From Actinomadura rudentiformis (GTDB lineage: Bacteria; Actinomycetota; Actinomycetes; Streptosporangiales; Streptosporangiaceae): a stretch of DNA of 64,000 nt. Every line of letters starts with the position of its first letter. Positions within the stretch are counted from its first letter, which is position 1. The notes beneath the pieces are model-generated. The model ran no database searches. It saw only the letters and a program-made list of their open reading frames with translations, and was not told where the DNA came from. The translations under genes and the position numbers were made by a program. The stretch covers positions 248,001 to 312,000 of the forward strand of contig NZ_WBMT01000011.1 of NCBI RefSeq assembly GCF_008923185.1, in the 5' to 3' direction. Shown here in pieces: positions 16,859 through 24,776 of the stretch.

Positions 16859-18002
16859 TGCCCGCCCGGTCGAGCCGGGTGATCAGCGCGTCGCCCATCG
16901 CCGTCGCGGTGGTGACCTGCCCGGCCGTCTCCGGGAGATCGTCGAACGCCAGGCACAGCGCCGATTCGGCGAGCATCTTCGCGGTCTCGCCGTAGCCGGG
17001 GTCACCGCCCCTGACCTCGGTGACGACACGCTCGCCGCCGCCCTCGCCGACGAACTTCTCGCTGAACCAGTGCTCGGCGCGCTGCTCGGCCGACGGCCCC
17101 TCGCCCGGCGCGCGCATGCGCAGCAGGAGCGAACGGGTGGGCGGGAGCTGCGCCAACGCCACGGCCGCGGTGGCGCCGACGGCCACTCCGACCGCCACCG
17201 GCAGGCGCTTGACGGCGATGTAGTGCCCGTAGGAGAAGTCGGGCCCGTAACGCTCGTTCGCGGCGGCCGAGCGGGCCACGATCTGCGGGTCGATCGCCGG
17301 GAACGGCAAGGGCCAGCGGGCCCGGGCCTTGGGCGCGAGCCGCCGCGAGATCCGCACCTTCCGCCCTTCGAGGGGGCCCTCCAGCCGGCGGCGCTCACGT
17401 TCGGCGGTGACCATCCCGCGCAGGTCGGAGAAGATCCCGATCGCCGAGTGCCACGTGCCGCCCGACGCGTCCCCCTTGGCCCGCACGAACCCTTCGACGT
17501 GCAGCGGCACGCCCTCGGGGAGCTGCTTGACGGTGAAGTAGACGCCCAGGTCGGCCGGGATCGAGTCGAAACCCGCCGCGTGCACGATCCGGGCGCCGCT
17601 GCGGACGGCCTCGGCGTGGTGGCGGACGTACATGCGGTCGATGAACGTCGGCTCGCCGGTCAGGTCGAGGTAGTCGGTGCCCGCCTGGGCGCACGCGGCG
17701 ACCAGGGGCTCGCCGTACCGGACGTACGGGCCGACCGTGGTGATGACGACCCGGGTGGCGCGCGCCACGGCCTCGATCGAGGGTGTGTCGGTGGTGTCGG
17801 CGTGCAGGAGCGGCAGATCCTTGCACGCGGGATTGATCGCCGCCAGCCGGTCGCGCACCGCCTCCAGCTTGGCCTGGTTGCGCCCGGCGAGGGCCCAGCG
17901 GGTCTCCGCGGGAGCGTGCTCCGCCAGGTACTCGGCGGTCAGCTCGCCGGTGAACCCGGTCGCGCCGAACAGGACGATGTCGTACTGGCGTTCGCCGGCC
18001 AT
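16824..18002 (-). CDS. Saccharopine dehydrogenase-like / trans-acting enoyl reductase family protein
   Basis: A 392-residue oxidoreductase. The N-terminal Rossmann motif reads DIVLFGATGFTGELTAEYLA, and TRVVITTVGPYVRYGEPLVA, GTDYLDLTGE and AAGFDSIPADLG are signatures of the saccharopine dehydrogenase-like family that includes mycobacterial trans-acting enoyl reductases acting with lipid PKSs. A hydrophobic segment near residues 265-285 could be a membrane anchor or helix. ATG 18002 is well placed. It overlaps the 3' end of the convergent kinase gene by 35 nt. It could in principle serve lipid synthesis, but it is 13 kb from the PKS operon, so a link is only a suggestion. Confidence 0.85.
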   Translation of the reverse strand: MAGERQYDIVLFGATGFTGELTAEYLAEHAPAETRWALAGRNQAKLEAVRDRLAAINPACKDLPLLHADTTDTPSIEAVARATRVVITTVGPYVRYGEPLVAACAQAGTDYLDLTGEPTFIDRMYVRHHAEAVRSGARIVHAAGFDSIPADLGVYFTVKQLPEGVPLHVEGFVRAKGDASGGTWHSAIGIFSDLRGMVTAERERRRLEGPLEGRKVRISRRLAPKARARWPLPFPAIDPQIVARSAAANERYGPDFSYGHYIAVKRLPVAVGVAVGATAAVALAQLPPTRSLLLRMRAPGEGPSAEQRAEHWFSEKFVGEGGGERVVTEVRGGDPGYGETAKMLAESALCLAFDDLPETAGQVTTATAMGDALITRLDRAGITFRVLSGGGG

Positions 18003-18098
18003 GTGTCACGCCTCCACATCACGGATTCGCGAACCTGAATTCTTTCTCCTGCCCGTTCACCCGTCGACTAGACACGCGCTCCAATAACAGTGACCTGG

Positions 18099-18144
18099 CT
18101 CACCAAGACCGACGCTCACCAAGACCGACGCTCACCAAGACCGG
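18099..18144. repeat. 16-bp tandem repeat, about 2.9 copies
   Basis: CTCACCAAGACCGACG occurs at 18099-18114 and 18115-18130 without mismatch, followed by a partial third copy (18131-18144). It lies just past the stop of the cbbR gene in the 169-nt gap before the reductase gene start. Confidence 0.85.
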
Positions 18145-18171
18145 CCCGGGCGGGCTGCGGCGGTCGGGCGG

Positions 18172-19065
18172 TCATCGCGGTGCGGGCGCGTGCCAGTTGG
18201 GGGTGTTCAGCAGGTGCGCGACGAAGAGCCGGGTGGTGGCGGTGGGAGAGGGGGCCGTGGTGGCGTGCCATGGCCGGTCGAGCGGCGTGCCGGGGGCGTC
18301 GATGATGACGAGCTTGCCGGCGGCCAGCTCGTCGTTGACAGCGTCGCGGGAGACCAGGGCAGCGCCCAGCCCGGCCGCCGCCCCCGCGATGACCGCGCCG
18401 TTCGAGCCGAGCACGAGCTGCGGCGGTTCGGCGCCGTGTTCGGCAAGGTAGGACTCGGCGGTGGCGCGGGTGCCCGATCCCGGCTCGCGCATGACCCACG
18501 GTGTGGTTTCGAGTGAGGGTGTGGTTTCGAGGGAGAACGTCTCCGCGAGGGCGGGTGCGGCCACCACGACCAGGTCGTTCGGCCGCGTCGCGAGCACCCG
18601 CGAGGGCACACCCGCGGGCGGGCGGCCGCCCAGGACGAGATCGGCGTCATGGTCGGCGAGCCGCCGCCACAGCTGGCGGCTGGGGCCGACCTCCACGGCC
18701 AGCTCGACGCCGGGCCAGCGGTCCCGGAAGCCCGCGAGGAGCTCGGGCAGGATCTGGTCGGCCGCGGTGGTGACGGCCGCCAGCCGGAGGGAGCCCCGCG
18801 CCGGATCGGCTTCGCCGCGCGCCGCCGCCCGGCCCTGTTCGAGGAGCCCCAGCACCTGCCGCGCGTAACCGGCGTACACCGAGCCCGCCGGGGTCAGCGC
18901 CACCCCGCGCCCCACCCGCTGAACGAGGGGAACACCCAGGTCACGGGCCAGTGCCGTGATCGCCGACGAGACCGCCGACTCCGTCACGTACAACCGCTGC
19001 GCCGCCGCCCGCACCGACCCGGTCTCCGCCAGCGCGAGCAGCGAGCGCAACCTGGATTCAGTCAT
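18172..19065 (-). CDS. cbbR: LysR-family regulator, probable CbbR
   Basis: A 297-residue LysR protein. The helix-turn-helix reads SVRAAAQRLYVTESAVSSAI; the effector domain includes GSLRLAAVTTAADQILPELL, like CbbR proteins that sense Calvin-cycle metabolites. It is divergently transcribed from cbbL across 147 nt, the classic CbbR arrangement, which is the main reason for the name. An internal repeat (ETTPSLETTP) appears in the effector domain, from a short duplication. ATG 19065 is the only sensible start. It probably controls cbbLSX; control of the distant prk is possible. Confidence 0.82.
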   Translation of the reverse strand: MTESRLRSLLALAETGSVRAAAQRLYVTESAVSSAITALARDLGVPLVQRVGRGVALTPAGSVYAGYARQVLGLLEQGRAAARGEADPARGSLRLAAVTTAADQILPELLAGFRDRWPGVELAVEVGPSRQLWRRLADHDADLVLGGRPPAGVPSRVLATRPNDLVVVAAPALAETFSLETTPSLETTPWVMREPGSGTRATAESYLAEHGAEPPQLVLGSNGAVIAGAAAGLGAALVSRDAVNDELAAGKLVIIDAPGTPLDRPWHATTAPSPTATTRLFVAHLLNTPNWHAPAPR

Positions 19066-19087
19066 CGCTCAAGCCTTACCGCAAAAC

Positions 19088-19107
19088 ACTTGATGGACAT
19101 GGCAAGT
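19088..19107. promoter_or_regulatory. Candidate CbbR operator
   Basis: Inverted repeat ACTTG-N10-CAAGT in the cbbR-cbbL divergent region, 22 nt from the cbbR start. LysR sites usually follow T-N11-A; this is a T-N12-A variant with perfect 5-bp arms. Position fits autoregulation of cbbR plus activation of cbbL. Confidence 0.45.
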
Positions 19108-19212
19108 ATCGCCGGGGCACGCTCGAAACGTCCACGGACACGCGGCGGGTCGCCCCAGCCCCTGGGTTGTCGCCCTTAGGGGCGGCTCGCCGCCGTAGAA
19201 GCAGGAGCGGCG

Positions 19213-20682
19213 ATGAGCGAAGGCAGATGGTCGGCGGGCGTGATCCCGTACGCCGAGATGGGCTACTGGCGGCCGGACTACGAGCCGAAGGACAGCGACA
19301 TCCTCGCCGCCTTCCGGATCACGCCGCAGCCGGGCGTGCCGCCGGAGGAGGCGGGCGCGGCCGTGGCGGGCGAGTCGTCCACCGCCACCTGGACGGTGGT
19401 GTGGACCGATCGGCTGACCTCGTACGAGAACTACCAGGCCAAGTGCTACCGGGTGGAGCCGGTGCCGGGCAAATCGGGGGTGGCGGGGCGTAGCCAGGGG
19501 GGTGAAACGCAGCGTGAGTTCATCGCCTACATCGCCTACGACCTCGACCTGTTCGAGGAGGGGTCGATCGCGAACCTGACGTCGTCCATCATCGGGAACG
19601 TCTTCGGGTTCAAGGCGCTGAAGGCCCTCCGCCTGGAGGACATGCGCATCCCCACGCACTACGTGAAGACGTTCCAGGGGCCGGCGCACGGCATCGTCAT
19701 GGAACGCGAGTACCTCAACAAGTTCGGCCGGCCGCTGCTCGGCGCGACCGTGAAGCCCAAGCTGGGACTGTCGGCGCGCAACTACGGCCGGGTCGTGTAC
19801 GAGGCGCTGCGCGGCGGGCTCGACTTCACCAAGGACGACGAGAACATCAACTCGCAGCCGTTCATGCGCTGGCGCGACCGGTTCCTGTTCTGCATGGAGG
19901 CCGTCGGCAGGGCGCAGGCGGCCACGGGCGAGATCAAGGGCCACTACCTCAACGTCACCGCCGCGACGATGGAGGACATGTACGAGCGGGCCGAGTTCGC
20001 CAAGGAACTCGGCAGCGTCATCGTCATGATCGACCTGACCGTCGGCTACACCGCGATCCAGTCGATGGCCAAGTGGGCCCGGGCCAACGGGATGCTCCTG
20101 CACCTGCACCGCGCCGGGCACTCCACGTACACCCGCCAGAAGACCCACGGCGTCAGCTTCCGCGTCATCGCCAAGTGGATGCGGCTCGCCGGGGTCGACC
20201 ACATCCACGCGGGCACAGTCGTCGGCAAGCTGGAGGGCGACCCCCACAGCGTCGCCGGCTTCTACGACACGCTGCGCCTTGACAGGATCGCGGCCGACCC
20301 GGTCAAGGGGCTGTACTTCGACCAGGAATGGGCGTCCATGCCCGGCTGCATGCCTGTCGCGTCAGGCGGCATCCACGCCGGTCAGATGCACCAGCTCCTG
20401 CACTACCTGGGCGAGGACGTGATCCTGCAGTTCGGCGGCGGGACGATCGGCCACCCGATGGGCATCGCCGCCGGCGCCGCCGCCAACCGCGTCGCACTGG
20501 AGGCGATGATCAAGGCGCGCAACGAGGGCCGCGACTTCCTGGGCGAGGGCACCGAGATCCTGCGCGCCGCCGCCAGGAAGAGCCGCGAGCTGGACGTGGC
20601 CCTGTCCACCTGGGGCGACATCACCTTCACCTACGAGTCCACCGACACCCCCGACGTCGTCGAGACACCTGTGAGCGTCTGA
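19213..20682 (+). CDS. cbbL: RuBisCO large subunit, form I red-type
   Basis: A 489-residue large subunit that carboxylates ribulose bisphosphate. Red-type identity is clear from YAEMGYWRPDYEPKDSDI, GESSTATWTVVWTDRLT and the C-terminal tail WGDITFTYESTDTPD, which in red-type enzymes is engaged by CbbX. Catalytic residues are present: the carbamylated Lys at 207 in GGLDFTKDDEN and loop-6 Lys at 339 in GTVVGKLEGD. After VEPVPG there is an insertion of roughly a dozen residues (KSGVAGRSQGGETQ) compared with typical red-type proteins. ATG 19213 is preceded by AGGAG. The stop overlaps the cbbS start. Actinobacterial members of this group have been called form IE; subtype placement needs a tree. Confidence 0.97.
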   Translation: MSEGRWSAGVIPYAEMGYWRPDYEPKDSDILAAFRITPQPGVPPEEAGAAVAGESSTATWTVVWTDRLTSYENYQAKCYRVEPVPGKSGVAGRSQGGETQREFIAYIAYDLDLFEEGSIANLTSSIIGNVFGFKALKALRLEDMRIPTHYVKTFQGPAHGIVMEREYLNKFGRPLLGATVKPKLGLSARNYGRVVYEALRGGLDFTKDDENINSQPFMRWRDRFLFCMEAVGRAQAATGEIKGHYLNVTAATMEDMYERAEFAKELGSVIVMIDLTVGYTAIQSMAKWARANGMLLHLHRAGHSTYTRQKTHGVSFRVIAKWMRLAGVDHIHAGTVVGKLEGDPHSVAGFYDTLRLDRIAADPVKGLYFDQEWASMPGCMPVASGGIHAGQMHQLLHYLGEDVILQFGGGTIGHPMGIAAGAAANRVALEAMIKARNEGRDFLGEGTEILRAAARKSRELDVALSTWGDITFTYESTDTPDVVETPVSV

Positions 20683-21101
20683 TGAGGATCACCCAAGGCA
20701 CGTTCTCGTACCTCCCGGATCTGACCGACGACGAGATCTCCGCGCAGATCGCGTACGCGCTGGAGAACGGCTGGCCCTGCTCGGTCGAGTTCACCGACGA
20801 CCCGCATCCACGCAACTCCTACTGGGAGATGTGGGGGCTGCCGATGTTCGACATGAGCGACGCGGCCGCGGTCCTGTACGAGATCAACGAGTGCCGCCGC
20901 GCCTACCCGGACCACTATGTCCGGTTGACCGCCTACGACGCCCGCTATGGCCGGCAGACCACGGCCCTGTCGTTCCTCGTCCAGCGCCCGGCGGAGGAGC
21001 CCGGCTTCCGCCTGGACCGTGAGGAGACCAGCGACCGCCGCGTCCGCGTCCGCATCCATCCGTACGCACTCGACCGCCCCCAAGGTGACCGTTACGCGTA
21101 G
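20682..21101 (+). CDS. cbbS: RuBisCO small subunit
   Basis: A 139-residue small subunit. It begins MRITQGTFSYLPDLTDDEIS and contains NGWPCSVEFTDDPHPRNSYW, both typical of red-type CbbS, and it has the C-terminal extension (about 30 residues after SFLVQRP) that forms the beta-hairpin barrel in red-type enzymes. Its ATG shares one base with the cbbL stop (TGATG), giving translational coupling and roughly equal synthesis. A hairpin follows 12 nt after the stop. Confidence 0.95.
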   Translation: MRITQGTFSYLPDLTDDEISAQIAYALENGWPCSVEFTDDPHPRNSYWEMWGLPMFDMSDAAAVLYEINECRRAYPDHYVRLTAYDARYGRQTTALSFLVQRPAEEPGFRLDREETSDRRVRVRIHPYALDRPQGDRYA

Positions 21102-21113
21102 CGAGGGGGTGAG

Positions 21114-21141
21114 CAACTGCGAGGTCCAGGCCTCGCAGTTG
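21114..21141 (+). promoter_or_regulatory. Intercistronic hairpin between cbbS and cbbX
   Basis: Perfect 11-bp stem CAACTGCGAGG / CCTCGCAGTTG (21114-21124, 21131-21141) with a 6-nt loop and no T-tract. It lies between the cbbS stop and the cbbX ribosome site (GGAGGG at 21148-21153). It could partially terminate transcription or protect the 3' end of a cbbLS message, lowering CbbX relative to RuBisCO. Confidence 0.6.
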
Positions 21142-21159
21142 TTCATAGGAGGGATCCCT

Positions 21160-22149
21160 TTGAACGAACGACCTGGGTTCGGCATGCGGCCGGTTGGGAA
21201 CGGTTCACACGAATCGTCCGAGGACTGTTCCCCGGCGTTCCCTTCCGCTGAGGCAGACGCCGGGGAACTCCTCGCGCCGGACGCGCGCGTCGATCTGGCT
21301 CAGGAGCGCAAGGAGTCGCAGGCCGACGAGGTCCTGGACGCCCTCGACGACGATCTTGTCGGGCTGCTCCCCGTCAAGACCCGGATCAGGGAGATCGCCG
21401 CGCTGCTCCTCATCGACCGCCTGCGTTCCCGCTTCGGGATCGCGTCCGGGCGGCCCAACCTGCACATGTGCTTCACCGGCAGCCCCGGGACCGGCAAGAC
21501 GACGGTGGCGGTCAGGCTGGCCGAGCTCCTCCACCGGCTCGGCTACATCCGGCGCGGCCACCTGGTCTCGGTCACCCGCGACGACCTGGTGGGGCAGTAC
21601 GTGGGCCACACCGCCCCCAAGACCAAGGAGGTCCTCAAGAGGGCGATGGGCGGCGTGCTCTTCATCGACGAGGCGTACTACCTCTACCGGGCCGAGAACG
21701 AGCGCGACTACGGCCAGGAGGCCATCGAGATCCTCCTCCAGGTCATGGAGAACCAGCGTGACGACCTCGTCGTCGTCCTCGCCGGCTACAAGGACCGCAT
21801 GGACGCGTTCTTCGCGTGCAATCCCGGCATGAGCTCCCGTATCGCCCATCACATCGACTTCCCCGACTACTCGACCGGCGAACTGGAGGCGATCGGGCAC
21901 CTGATGCTCGAACGAGAGGGCTACACCCTGGCCTCCGACGCCGTCCCGGTCTTCCGCGAGTACCTGGAACGGCGCCGTGACCAGCCACGTTTCGCCAACG
22001 CCCGTTCGGTCCGTAACGCAATCGAACGGGCCCGGCTCCGGCACGCCAACCGGCTCCTGGCCGGCGGCACGCCCGTCGGACGCCCTGAGCTGACCACACT
22101 GCGCCCCGCCGACTTCCTCGCCAGCCGGGTTTTCACACTGCGAGAGTGA
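21160..22149 (+). CDS. cbbX: RuBisCO activase CbbX (AAA+)
   Basis: A 329-residue AAA+ ATPase that remodels inhibited red-type RuBisCO by pulling the large-subunit C-terminal tail. It has LHMCFTGSPGTGKTTVAVRL (Walker A Lys at 113), GGVLFIDEAYYL (Walker B), the pore-loop-like DLVGQYVGHTAPKTKEVL, and sensor/arginine-finger segment FFACNPGMSSRIAHHIDFPD. TTG 21160 is preferred because GGAGGG lies 6 nt upstream; this gives about 70 residues before the core, longer than most CbbX. An in-frame ATG at 21184 is an alternative. It follows cbbS in the same direction, 58 nt away. Confidence 0.93.
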   Translation: MNERPGFGMRPVGNGSHESSEDCSPAFPSAEADAGELLAPDARVDLAQERKESQADEVLDALDDDLVGLLPVKTRIREIAALLLIDRLRSRFGIASGRPNLHMCFTGSPGTGKTTVAVRLAELLHRLGYIRRGHLVSVTRDDLVGQYVGHTAPKTKEVLKRAMGGVLFIDEAYYLYRAENERDYGQEAIEILLQVMENQRDDLVVVLAGYKDRMDAFFACNPGMSSRIAHHIDFPDYSTGELEAIGHLMLEREGYTLASDAVPVFREYLERRRDQPRFANARSVRNAIERARLRHANRLLAGGTPVGRPELTTLRPADFLASRVFTLRE

Positions 22150-22222
22150 TCACACTCGAACGAGGGATGGTCTCTCCCATGTCCTAGTGTTGAGACATCG
22201 ACGTGAAGATGTGGGGGAGACG

Positions 22223-23131
22223 GTGCGAAACCCTGAGGACCTGTACGAGCTGGACACCGACCTGCCGGAGATGTCCGGGCCGGTGCTCCTCCACAGCCTT
22301 GACGGCTTCGTGGACGCGGGGTCCACGGGCCAGCTCGTGCGAGAGCACCTCCTCGACTCTCTCGAACACCGTGTGGTCGCCCGGTTCGACGTGGACTCGC
22401 TGATCGACTACCGGGCCCGCCGGCCGATGATGACCTACGACCGCGATCACTGGGCCGCCTACGAGGCCCCCGAGCTGGTCGTCCATCTGATGCGGGACGA
22501 GGCCGGCAGCCCGTTCCTGCTGCTGACCGGCCCCGAGCCGGACCGCCTCTGGGAGGGCTTCACCGCCTCGGTGCGGTCGCTGGTCGAGAGGCTGGGCGTC
22601 AGCCTGGTGGTCGGCTTCCACGGCATCCCGATGGGCGTCCCGCACACCCGCCCGGTCGGGCTGACCTCGCACGCCACCCGGCCCGAGCTGATCACCCGTT
22701 CGTCCTGGTTCGACAAGGTCCAGGTGCCGGGGAGCGCCGCGGGCCTGATCGAGCTCCGGCTCGGCGAGTCCGGCCACGACGCGATCGGCTTCGCCGTCCA
22801 CGTGCCGCACTACCTGGCCCAGTCCGCCTACCCGGCCGCCGCCGTCGCCGCCCTGGAGGCCGTCGTCAGCGCGACCGGGCTCGTCCTCCCGGCGGACGAC
22901 CTCCGCGAGGCCGCGGCCAAGACCGACGCCGAGATCGCCGAGCAGGTCACCGGCAACGACGAGGTCGAGAAGGTCGTCAAGGCCCTGGAGCAGCAGTACG
23001 ACGCGTTCGCCGGCGCCGCCGAACGCGAGAACCTCCTCGCCGAAGACCAGGACATGCCCACGGCCGAGGAGCTGGGCGCGCAGTTCGAACGCTTCCTCGC
23101 CGAACAGGACGGCCCCGACCAGCAGTCCTGA
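22223..23131 (+). CDS. PAC2 family protein
   Basis: A 302-residue PAC2-family protein (GPVLLHSLDGFVDAGSTGQL near the N-terminus; FHGIPMGVPHTRPVGLTSHA; VPHYLAQSAYPAAAVAALEA). Archaeal and eukaryotic relatives are proteasome-assembly chaperones; the actinobacterial proteins are of unknown function, though actinobacteria do have proteasomes. GTG 22223 follows GGGGGAGA at good spacing; the upstream extension to 22187 lacks similarity. The C-terminal 90 residues are helical and charged. It begins 74 nt after cbbX, but a functional link with carbon fixation is not indicated. Confidence 0.88.
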   Translation: MRNPEDLYELDTDLPEMSGPVLLHSLDGFVDAGSTGQLVREHLLDSLEHRVVARFDVDSLIDYRARRPMMTYDRDHWAAYEAPELVVHLMRDEAGSPFLLLTGPEPDRLWEGFTASVRSLVERLGVSLVVGFHGIPMGVPHTRPVGLTSHATRPELITRSSWFDKVQVPGSAAGLIELRLGESGHDAIGFAVHVPHYLAQSAYPAAAVAALEAVVSATGLVLPADDLREAAAKTDAEIAEQVTGNDEVEKVVKALEQQYDAFAGAAERENLLAEDQDMPTAEELGAQFERFLAEQDGPDQQS

Positions 23132-23252
23132 GAGACGGCGGCGTGCGGTGCGCGTTCGGGGTCGTACGCGATGAGAGCCCCATAACCGTTTCGCGCACGG
23201 GCCATCGGACCGGGTACGCTTGCCCGGTCGCCGGGGACGAATCCCCGGCTCA

Positions 23253-23324
23253 GGGCGCGTAGCTCAGGGGTAGAGCTCTCGGCTTACAACCGAGCGGTCG
23301 GCGGTTCGAAACCGTCCGCGCCCA
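23253..23324 (+). tRNA. tRNA-Val (anticodon UAC)
   Basis: Full cloverleaf: acceptor stem GGGCGCG / CGCGCCC, D arm with AGCTCAGGGGTAGAGC, anticodon stem CTCGG / CCGAG around loop CTTACAA (anticodon TAC), T arm with GGTTCGAAACC, discriminator A at 23324. The CCA end is not encoded. It is preceded by a small hairpin (CCGGGGA / TCCCCGG, 23231-23248). Confidence 0.96.
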
Positions 23325-23362
23325 CAAGTCAGCCCCGGGGGACGCCCCCCGGACCCTCGAGC

Positions 23363-23394
23363 CGGCCCTTGGCGAAGGTCTTCGCCAAGGGCCG
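23363..23394 (+). terminator. Terminator after tRNA-Val
   Basis: Nearly perfect palindrome CGGCCCTTGGCGAAG / CTTCGCCAAGGGCCG (23363-23377, 23380-23394); the inner pairs must open to form the loop. It is 39 nt past the tRNA, with TTGT following. Confidence 0.75.
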
Positions 23395-23471
23395 TTGTGC
23401 TGCCCGGCCGGGTGGCCGGAATTCGGGTGGTGTGACCGGTCTCTCATTGTTGTTCGCCCAGGTCAGGTTGC

Positions 23472-23488
23472 GTTTTACATGGCGTTCA
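23472..23488 (-). promoter_or_regulatory. Possible GlnR-type site upstream of glutamine synthetase
   Basis: On the minus strand the sequence reads GTGAAC-N4-GTAAAAC, loosely resembling the GTnAC / GnAAC half-sites of actinobacterial GlnR. It is about 105 nt before the start codon. The match is weak and spacing is not canonical. Confidence 0.25.
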
Positions 23489-23591
23489 CATGAGGGCAAC
23501 AGGTCCGAAATGCCCAATTGTCACTCTCAACGTGGCCGACTCAGGGAGGCCGGAACATCAGGCAGGTCGGCTGCGACGAAAGGGACTGACG

Positions 23592-24611
23592 TTGACCTAC
23601 AAGGCCGAGTACATCTGGATCGACGGCACCGAGCCCAGCGCGCGGCTCCGCTCGAAGACGAAGGTCCTCGCCAGTGGCGCCCCGCTGCCGGACTGGGGCT
23701 TCGACGGCTCCAGCACCAACCAGGCGCCCGGTGACAACTCGGACTGCGTGCTCAAGCCGGTCTTCTCGTGTCCCGACCCGATCCGCGGCGGCGACGACAA
23801 GCTGGTGCTGTGCGAGGTCTACCACGTGGACGGCACCCCGCACCCGACCAACAACCGGGCCAAGCTGCTCCCGATCGCGGAGAAGTTCGCCGAGCAGGAC
23901 TCCTGGTTCGGCATCGAGCAGGAGTACACCTTCTTCCAGGAGGGCCGTCCGCTCGGCTTCCCCGCGGTGGGCTTCCCCGCCCCGCAGGGCCCGTACTACT
24001 GCGGTGTCGGCGCGGACGAGGTGTTCGGGCGCGAGATCGTCGAGAAGCACCTGGACGCCTGCATCGAGGCCGGTCTGAAGATCTCCGGCATCAACGCCGA
24101 GGTCATGCCCGGCCAGTGGGAGTTCCAGATCGGCCCGGCCGGCCCGGTCGAGGTCGCCGACCACCTGTGGGTGGCCCGCTGGCTGCTCTACCGCATCGCC
24201 GAGGAGTTCGACGTGGCGGCCACCCTGGACGCCAAGCCGGCCAAGGGTGACTGGAACGGCGCGGGTGCGCACACCAACTTCTCCACCAAGGCCATGCGCG
24301 AGGGCTACGACGCGATCGTCACCGCCTGCGAGGCGCTCGGCGCCGAGGGCAAGGTCGAGGAGCACCTCGCCGGCTACGGCCACGGCATCGAGGAGCGCCT
24401 CACCGGCGAGCACGAGACCGCGCACTACAGCCAGTACAGCTACGGCGTGTCCGACCGCGGCGCCTCGGTGCGCATCCCGTGGCAGGTCGAGGTGGAGAAG
24501 AAGGGCTACATCGAGGACCGTCGCCCCAACGCCAACATCGACCCGTACAACGTGACCCGGCTGCTGGTCAACACCTGCTGCTCCGCGCTGGAGAAGGCAG
24601 GCCAGGTCTGA
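23592..24611 (+). CDS. glnII: Glutamine synthetase, type II (eukaryotic-like)
   Basis: A 339-residue GSII, which makes glutamine from glutamate, ammonia and ATP. GSII markers are the short length and the motifs LPDWGFDGSSTNQAPGDNSD, WFGIEQEYTFF, AEVMPGQWEFQIGP and NGAGAHTNFSTKAMRE. No adenylylation-loop Tyr typical of type I enzymes is present. TTG 23592 is chosen: AAAGGGACTGACG precedes it and the family N-terminus (TYKAEYIWIDGTE) follows directly. GSII in actinobacteria is usually a second enzyme, induced by nitrogen limitation through GlnR. It is a single gene with its own terminator. Confidence 0.95.
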   Translation: MTYKAEYIWIDGTEPSARLRSKTKVLASGAPLPDWGFDGSSTNQAPGDNSDCVLKPVFSCPDPIRGGDDKLVLCEVYHVDGTPHPTNNRAKLLPIAEKFAEQDSWFGIEQEYTFFQEGRPLGFPAVGFPAPQGPYYCGVGADEVFGREIVEKHLDACIEAGLKISGINAEVMPGQWEFQIGPAGPVEVADHLWVARWLLYRIAEEFDVAATLDAKPAKGDWNGAGAHTNFSTKAMREGYDAIVTACEALGAEGKVEEHLAGYGHGIEERLTGEHETAHYSQYSYGVSDRGASVRIPWQVEVEKKGYIEDRRPNANIDPYNVTRLLVNTCCSALEKAGQV

Positions 24612-24628
24612 TCAAGGCCTCCTGAGAC

Positions 24629-24670
24629 AGAGGGGATTTCCGGGGCGGGGCGCTTCCGGGGATCCCCTCT
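24629..24670 (+). terminator. Terminator after glnII
   Basis: Arms AGAGGGGAT (24629-24637) and ATCCCCTCT (24662-24670), with an additional CCGG pairing inside, followed by TTCAT. It starts 18 nt past the glnII stop. Confidence 0.75.
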
Positions 24671-24776
24671 TTCATGCCTTGAAGCCAGGAACTTTACCTG
24701 GTCATGCCTATGCCATCAGGAACGCCCGGACATAATCTCCGAACAATTTGGCGGGACCTGATCACTGGAGAAGAGC

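Noticed and set aside
16824..18002. Assignment of the reductase to the lipid operon as its trans enoyl reductase
   Set aside because: It is about 13 kb away and on the other strand, and the synthase already has two NPD-type barrels; kept only as a remote possibility.
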